From: Collybia mongolica
Lineage: Eukaryota > Basidiomycota > Agaricomycetes > Agaricales > Clitocybaceae
Direction: 5' to 3'
Assembly: GCA_013420905.1 (NCBI GenBank)
Contig: JAAXNY010000001.1
Coordinates: 7,502,001 to 7,566,000 of the forward strand
Length of the DNA: 64,000 bases
Position numbers and translations under genes: made by a program. Positions within the stretch are counted from its first letter, which is position 1; every line of letters starts with the position of its first letter. The notes under the pieces were generated by a model. That model was not told the origin of the DNA, made no database searches, and was given only the letters and a program-made list of their open reading frames with translations. This document shows positions 58,001 to 64,000 of this stretch, one piece after another.

Positions 58001-58218
58001 CCCGTGGGCAGCAGGCACATGTCCATCCAGCGCTCCCTCCACTTGTCGGTCGTCAACGGCATGCAGATCGCATCGTAGCGTTTGGATCGGGCGTCTGCGA
58101 CCAGCTTGAGTATCGGTGTCTCGTGTGTCTGCTCGTTAGGGCGGACACCGGGGGCTCCGGCGATGTCTTTAAGGGATAGAAAAGTAGAGATGGTGGCAGA
58201 GCCGTTCCAGGATGCCAT
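55083..58218 (-). CDS. prmt5: Protein arginine methyltransferase 5 (Skb1/Hsl7 type)
   Basis: Type II methyltransferase making symmetric dimethylarginine on histones and spliceosomal proteins; fungal Skb1/Hsl7 also act in cell-cycle control. Fourteen exons from 58218-57903 and 57839-57754 to 55594-55496 and 55442-55083; 786 residues. An N-terminal TIM-barrel region ([41 protein letters not shown]) precedes the SAM-binding motif [15 protein letters not shown]. The double-E loop is [18 protein letters not shown]. The beta-barrel end has [25 protein letters not shown] and the family terminus [12 protein letters not shown] Ser/Gly-rich insert of about 50 residues lies just before that terminus. 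Intron 56620-56676 has a GC donor (GCGAGT). Confidence 0.94.
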
Positions 58219-58774
58219 GGTCTCGCGGCGAAAACGGGGGTTGTGATTTTGGAGGAAATCTGGGGGGTGGCGGGAGATCAAAATTATCTGAGCGTGCAGA
58301 CAAATAACGCGTAAACAATCCGGGTATGGTTTACCCGGGGAGATCTGCGAGTCGAAGCACGCGCGCACTGGGAAATTTTACATTGACTGCGGTAAGTATA
58401 TCTGTGAGCTGTACACCCCTCGATATTGCTCTCAAATTGAAGGAACCTCTTGTTTGTTTGTTTTTTTTCCAACGCTGAGATGAATGAAAGAATTTTTCGT
58501 CCGATTCGCATGGTCATCATCGACGTATAACTCTTAACGGCCAAGGCATTCCAACTGTCATGATCTCCATCCCAGATCCGTCAAAACCTGTTACGAAACC
58601 CTCAAATTACAACAACACCCTATGGGTGATCGAACCTTTTTATCATGATCACGATCACCCAACACGACCCTTCTGATCATGATCAGATCGGATTCGCAAC
58701 CATAAATACACCAGGAAACTCCCATCTGCCAGTGGACAATCCTCGGACCATGTTGAATATCATAGTGACGTTAA
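58219..58774. other. Intergenic region
   Basis: Upstream of PRMT5 and downstream of the ankyrin gene. It contains a TGATCATGATCA-like palindromic stretch near 58640-58690 but no gene. Confidence 0.55.
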
Positions 58775-59760
58775 TCATCCTGGACCATCGTCGGTCTTGG
58801 GCCGTTTGGAAGGACTATCGTTTGCAGGCCCTCGTTGTTCCTCTCCAGTGGTGGTGATGGTCATCTGGAAGCCGGAGACAACCCCCTCCAGGACGGTTCT
58901 GCTGACGACTTGGCGGAGTTCCTCGTCGGGGTCACGTCCTTCTGCCTCGGCACGTTGCATGATAACTTGGACGGAGGCCATGAGCTCGGAGGTGAGCAGT
59001 TCTGAGACTGCGTTCTGGTGGTGCTGTGATGGAGGGGTTGGGGCATCTGCAGCGATCGTAGAGTGAGGTAGCGAAGGCAGAAGAGATTCGAGGAAGCGTG
59101 CGACAGAAGGGAAGTCCTCTGCAAGGTGTTCTATGGGCTAGGAAGGGTAAGCAAGATGCCTGTAGACGGCAAAGGCAGGGACGACAGACAGAAATACCTT
59201 CCGAGTTCCGACGGTCGAGAACGGCGCCGCGGTCAACGAGGAAGCGGGCGGTTTCGATGTTTTCTACGGTGTATAACGGAGTGTCACCGTCGTCATCAGT
59301 GATATTCACGTCACCGCCTAAGAAAGGATGTTCAACTGGAGTGGGGGGGGGGGTCGAAAGTGGTGTGTGTACAGACCGCGGGATATGAGATACTCGAGGA
59401 TATCGAGGTGGCCATAGGATGCTGCGGCATGCCTTGTATATTGGGGATGATGAGTATTGTGTAGAGTGGATGAATTGGACGTACATGGGGGTATAAGTGA
59501 ATGGATCTGGGGTGTTGGGTGATATGGCTGGATGGAGAAGAGATCATTGATGTGATTTTTTTCATTTGACGAGTTGTGGGACACTTGCAGTGCTGGTCGA
59601 CGAGTTCCTGCCGGATGGTGTGAGTCGAAATGTTCGCGGGAAGGGACAGAGAGGGTGGGTTCACCTGTACACGAGCTAGATCCCCATCACCTGCAGCGAC
59701 CCATATGTTTTTTTGGGGGGCGGTTGGAATGGCCATTGAAAGATTACCGGAAAGCGGCAT
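58775..59760 (-). CDS. Small ankyrin-repeat protein
   Basis: Six exons: 59760-59665, 59607-59589, 59527-59485, 59432-59377, 59317-59190, 59137-58775; 234 residues. The N-terminal half holds ankyrin repeats: NIWVAAGDGDLARVQELV, then TYTPMHAAASYGHLDILEYL and DVNITDDDGDTPLYTVEN. The C-terminal half is helical and ends in a Pro/Lys/Asp-rich basic tail (SPSKRPKTDD). The layout resembles the uncharacterised yeast protein YCR051W as I recall it. Intron 59528-59588 starts GCAAGT; only this GC donor keeps the ankyrin frame. Ankyrin domains mediate protein binding; the partner is unknown. Confidence 0.88.
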
Positions 59761-60035
59761 GCACAGAGGGGGCGGAGGGTGTCAAAAAACAGAGAATGGG
59801 CTGTGAGTGGGAGAGAGATCTGCAGTGCCGATCGAGAGCTGACGCCAGCTGTTTTTGGGATTTTATTTTAATTTTAATAATAAAAAAAAGGAGATTTTGT
59901 TTGTGACAAGTGTCATTTGTCTCGGAGAGTGTCTCAGTTGGATGCCGGGCTGATCGATTCGGGTAATCGAGCGCAATCGATTTCTTCAGTCTTATTCCCC
60001 CATCTGGCCACTTTCCCGGGTGCCTGCTCGCCACG
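59761..60035. promoter_or_regulatory. Bidirectional promoter between ankyrin and WC-2-like genes
   Basis: 275 bp separate the divergent start codons. It contains an A/T-rich stretch (59865-59890) and ATCGAT-type palindromes at about 59953 and 59977. Confidence 0.45.
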
Positions 60036-62555
60036 ATGAGCTACCTTTTGCCCGACCACTTACCGACTCATCCTCCTTTTCCTTCTCAACCACCAACTAA
60101 CATGCCCGACTCTGATCCTCATAACGGTCGTATCCACATCCCACCCTCCCCTTACCCCTCTTACCATTCCCCCGTCCACGAACATCCCGTAGCTCTCCCA
60201 AAGGTCGGGCAGACCCGTTGCTGTGAGTATAAACACTCCTTCGATCGCAACTCGATCGCTTAACCGACCTCTAATTGATGCCGTATATCCTCAGACTGGG
60301 CCCTCTTGTCCGCCGACCTCCAATTCATCTACCTCGACCCCGTCCTTGCCAGCCATCTCGAGGACCAGGCTGAACTACTCATTGGAAGGTCTCTTCTCTC
60401 CTTTGTTCACCCAGACGAACAGGCCTCAGCGAAGCAGGACCTAGGTAGTGTTTTGGAAAGTAGGACTCTACATGGCTCCGTCACTCGGTCTGTCTCACCT
60501 CTCTCCTACCTCTTGCCTTCTTAACTCACTTTCCAAAAAAAAAAAAAAAAAAAATTCAACTTTCCAACCAGCGTCCGATTTTCCAGGCTTTCAAAGGTCC
60601 GCCGCCAGCTGGGTTACGAAGGTCCTCCGGTCCCCTGGTCCGAAGCAGATAAGATAGCTCTCGACTCAAACTACATGGCTGTCGACATCGTCATCAACTG
60701 GGCTGCCGAAGGCCTCGTACTATGTTTCATCCATGCCATCGTAGATCTCACCCCAAACGACAATGACGAACAGCGCAAAACCGGCTGGACAAACTGGTGT
60801 GGCACCCCTCTGATGGACGTGGAGCAGATTCACCTCCTCTTCCAGCGTCTCCTCGCCTGCATTCGCCAGCCCGGAAACATGTCTCGCGTCTTTCAAATTC
60901 TCGCCAACCGTGAAGGACGCCCACTCCTCATGAGCTGGCCTCCAGACCAAGGCCAGGGCCCCATCGGCAGGGACTTTGCACAGCTTGTGGAGAATGCGCA
61001 AATTGGCACATCAGACGCCAATGACGCCAAGACCAGTTGCACACGCAGGTATAAGGCACTGCAAAACACGCCTTCTGTCACAGGTGGTGAGGTGGAGAGT
61101 ATATTCATCCCACATGGTGAAAACTTGGTCCTCCCCTCCTCTTCATGTTCAAGTCCTGACGTATTAGTACACAGGGACTGTCATATTTGCCTGTCACAAG
61201 GTCAACTCGCCCTCCCGCAGCCCTGCCAGTTCTACTGCAACCATGCATCAGCTTGGCTACAGCGGGTCGAATTATAGCTCCCAGCAGCAATCATCGCCTT
61301 ATTACGACCCGCCAGGCAGCTCTTATTTACCTCCTTTGGCACCCTCACCCTCTTATAATGCAAGCTATCCTCAAGGTTCCCTTTACCCGCAGCAACGCTG
61401 GCCACAAGCACCCGAACCAAGCGGTTCCTACAACCAATGGAATTCACCCAGCCCTGCTCACTCCGCGTCGCCTCTTCCCCCGGCTGTAAGCAATTTACGT
61501 TCCGGATCATATCCTCCGGCAAATAATCAGCCATGGCAGGCCCCGTCTCCATCATATATTGAAGGGGGTTCTTTCAATCGTTCCATTTCACCCAGTTATA
61601 CGTATTCACCTACTGCAGGCGGCGAAGGAACCTCCCCATCGTCAGATATCGTTCCTCCAGCTAGGCGCCGTGTAAGTCCAAACTCCACCAGAGAACAGTA
61701 TGTCTCCAGTGTAGGTGGGAGCGCCGGTGGCGGCGGCCGTAGCTCCGGAAATCGACCCGTTGGCGTACTCAAGTGCTCCAGCTGCAAGGCGACGTCAAGC
61801 CCAGAATGGAGAAAAGGTCCCAGCGGCAAAAAGGAGCTCTGCAATGCGTAAGTGCCCCCCCCCCCCCCTCTTCCAGCAATAATTCCTCATCCGTCGCCAG
61901 CTGCGGACTCCGCTACGCCCGTTCGCGCGCCAAAAAGGAGGGAAACAATCAGTCGCAGCGTCGGCGCAAGGACAAGGGCATCGTTAAGCGCGACTCTGCC
62001 ACACCACCCATCTCCGCCTCGCCCTCAGGCTATTCCGCCATGCGCCGCAGCTTCGGAGAAGCCTCCTTTGTCTCAACATCCCCGGGTGGGTCCAACTCGG
62101 GCAACGAAATATATTCGCACTCGAGCCATCATGTCCTCGCAGATAACCTGACGCCCTCGCCGTCCCCTCCAGCTGCCAGCATGAATTTTGTACATTATTC
62201 CCCCGGCGAGCCCAGCCGTTTTACAAACTCTAGCACCTTTTATTCTGCCCCGTCTCCGTTATCTAATCCACCCGTGCTCCACATGCAGGAGCATGGTAAT
62301 CAACAACAACCATCGCCGATTGGGAATACCCAACACCAGCATCATCAGCTCCCACCTCTTGGTCAGATTGCGTCCTATATTGACCGACATTCACCTATGC
62401 ATGCATCTGTCAACTCGCCGATATCACATTCGCCGTTGGCGACTGCCACCCCGGCCTCGTTTGAAAGGGACCGTGATAGGGACCGCGAGCTCCCTGCACC
62501 ACCCCTGTCCACCGAGTCGCGGCATCCGCGGAGGTCGATCTTGGCGCAGCAGTGA
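60036..62555 (+). CDS. wc-2: PAS/GATA transcription factor, white collar-2 type
   Basis: Probable partner of a WC-1 blue-light receptor, activating light-induced genes in the nucleus. Five exons: 60036-60222, 60295-60487, 60572-61116, 61175-61847, 61901-62555; 750 residues. A Pro-rich start is followed by a PAS domain (YWALLSADLQFIYLDPVLAS, GRSLLSFVHPDE, HGSVTRVRFSR) and a conserved region (NWAAEGLVLCFIHAIVDL, GWTNWCGTP). A long Ser/Pro/Tyr-rich region leads to a GATA finger CSSC-x18-CNAC with PEWRKGPSGKK, the WC-type spacing, then a basic patch. The finger is split by an intron before its last cysteine. Introns carry A20 and C14 runs. WC-2 identity is from domain order and recalled similarity. 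Confidence 0.88.
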
Positions 62556-63157
62556 TCCACGTTTTGCCCTGAGGTGCAGGAAGGCCAATACCGTGACACG
62601 AACAATTCGGACTGAGCCTATACTGATTTGTATTATCATGTGCGGGTAGGAGTAGCTTTGGACCCATTGGTGTTTGTTCCCTATATACAAGTATTAGGAC
62701 ACCGTATTGGCCGTACCACTACTTTTTTCTTTTTTTTTCTTTTTGTTTGATCAGGTAGTTATTGGTCTTTTGAATTTCTTCCACAATTTATCCTTCCTGG
62801 ACCGCGGCGTCGTTCGGGTACTCCTCATCTTACTCCCTACCCTACTTTTCATACTATATGTTCCCTTTACTAGTTTATTGGCTGGCTTTTCCAGCCTGCC
62901 TACCCGCACCTACTTGTTTCCTTGTTTTTTTTTTTTCTTGATGCGGACCATTTGTATAATAATCAAAAAACTCTCGATTGCCCCAAAACCGATCATGATC
63001 GCCTGGAATTATCGCAGCTCAAGATTGACGCCGGATCGCACCGCCACCACGTGGCAGGGTAGAATGTAAACCGTAGCCGCCCTCAGCTGTTCAATCCTGT
63101 ATTTAACTTGAAAGCACGACGACGGTGCACACGAACCCTGCCAATATAAGTACCATC
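62556..63157. other. Intergenic region
   Basis: 3' flank of the WC-2-like gene and upstream region of Sds22. Long T-rich runs at 62722-62749 and 62920-62940 generate a spurious hydrophobic frame. No gene is supported. Confidence 0.6.
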
Positions 63158-64000
63158 ATGCAGCCGTCGACAAAAATTGCCCAACATGCCGAGCCGAGCC
63201 CCGTAGTGCCAGAGGCATCCAAGACGTATGTCCAAACTTTTGATTTCAACCCGTTTCCCAGAAAACCCATCTAGATTCGACTGCCATTTCAGATCGGAGA
63301 CCCGCAGTGCTAGGGTCGTCCTCCCGGGGGCAGAGGCGGAGTCTGACGAGGAGCCGCTGGAAGAGGCCTCGATCGAGGAGGTGGGAGAGGAGGGCGATTT
63401 CCTCGAAGACTTCCCAGACGACACCGAGGTAATGTACTAGCCGTAGCCCCTAGCCCGCCCGCACGCACGCACACACGCCCCCCCCCCTGACACACCGCGC
63501 AGGACCTGGAGCTCGTCCACGCCCGCATCGGGTCCCTGGCGAACATGCGGCTGCCGCGGTTCGCGGGGCACCTGAAGAGGATGTGTCTCCGCCAGAACTT
63601 CATCACGCACCTCGATCCTGAAGTGTTCCATTGCCTGACGAACCTCGAGGAGCTGGATTTCTACGATAATAAGCTCAAGACGGTGGGGGATGCGTTGGAT
63701 CGGTTGACGAACCTTGGGTGAGCTGCGACCTGCGCTTTTCGGGTGTGGTCGTTGTTTTTTTTTTTTTTTTTTTTGGAACGTGCCGGGCTGACGGTTCTGG
63801 GGGTGGGGGGCGTGCTTGAAAGGATTCTGGATCTATCGTTCAACCTCCTCAAAGCGGTCCCGGAAAGCCTAAAGTACCTAAACTCGTTGCATACGGTGTA
63901 CTTTGTGCAGAACCGGATATCGAAGATAACGGGCTTGGAGATGTCGACCGGGTTGCGGAGTCTGGAGTTGGGTGGAAACAGGATACGGGTGGGTTGTGCA
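63158..64000 (+). CDS. sds22: Sds22, leucine-rich-repeat regulator of protein phosphatase 1 (3' partial)
   Basis: Regulatory subunit (PPP1R7/Sds22) of PP1 in nucleus and cytosol, needed for mitotic exit. Exons 63158-63225, 63293-63428, 63503-63717, 63823-63988; the last ends at a GT and the gene leaves the window. An acidic N-terminus (ESDEEPLEEASIEE) precedes Sds22-type repeats of about 22 residues: LKRMCLRQNFITHL, LEELDFYDNKLKTV, ILDLSFNLLKAVPES, HTVYFVQNRISKITGLE and LRSLELGGNRIR. The intron at 63718-63822 contains a T20 run. Identification is from the repeat consensus and acidic head. Confidence 0.9.

Noticed and set aside
62707..63069. 120-codon hydrophobic frame
   Set aside because: Produced by T-rich runs in intergenic sequence; no conserved motif and no splice signals.
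1..64000. CRISPR array, insertion sequence or transposon
   Set aside because: No regularly spaced direct repeats, terminal inverted repeats or transposase-like frames were seen; the tandem copies found are gene duplications.

Overview
The window reads as nuclear DNA of a filamentous basidiomycete, most likely an agaricomycete. Genes are dense and cut by many introns of about 45-60 bp. The gene set includes a PAS/GATA white-collar-2-type regulator, a DUF6534-like membrane protein, a Gap1-type RasGAP, a Bqt4-like protein and a SLOG-like protein. No bacterial operons, rRNA, CRISPR array or intact transposon were seen. Exon models were built by hand from splice consensus, reading frame and remembered family conservation. 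Both ends of the window cut genes.

Layout, 1-18 kb: cullin-3 (partial 5' end, +); a decayed and then an intact copy of a small SLOG-like gene (+); two tandem paralogous secreted-protein genes (-); an HDEL-tailed ER DnaJ (-), diverging over about 200 bp from a conserved protein of unknown function (+); a pepsin-type aspartic protease with a hydrophobic tail (-); and a Gap1-type RasGAP (-).

Layout, 18-36 kb: a gene-poor stretch of about 4 kb; a BRO1-domain PalA/Rim20 protein (+); a DM9-repeat protein with a Lys/Asp-rich head (+), convergent with a Wss1-type metalloprotease (-); a second gene-poor stretch; ATP-dependent 6-phosphofructokinase (+); and a Bqt4-like inner-nuclear-membrane protein (+).

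Layout, 36-64 kb: a paraoxonase-like lactonase (-); a DUF6534-like multi-pass protein (+); a Na+/Ca2+ exchanger (+); two intron-containing tRNA-Tyr genes (-); a roughly 2170-residue acidic repeat protein ending in a CaaX box (-); a small unknown gene (+); a Kre9/KNH-like secreted protein (-); PRMT5 (-); an ankyrin protein (-), diverging from the WC-2-like factor (+); and the start of Sds22 (+).

Most genes are housekeeping or regulatory and are not functionally clustered. Themes that recur are protein quality control (cullin-3, ER DnaJ, Wss1, PalA), signalling (RasGAP, PRMT5, Sds22, WC-2) and the cell surface (secreted pair, aspartic protease, Kre9-like). The least explained items are the giant CaaX-tailed repeat protein with its duplicated exon module, the secreted paralog pair with duplicated promoters, the SLOG gene beside its decayed copy, and five introns that appear to use GC-AG boundaries.
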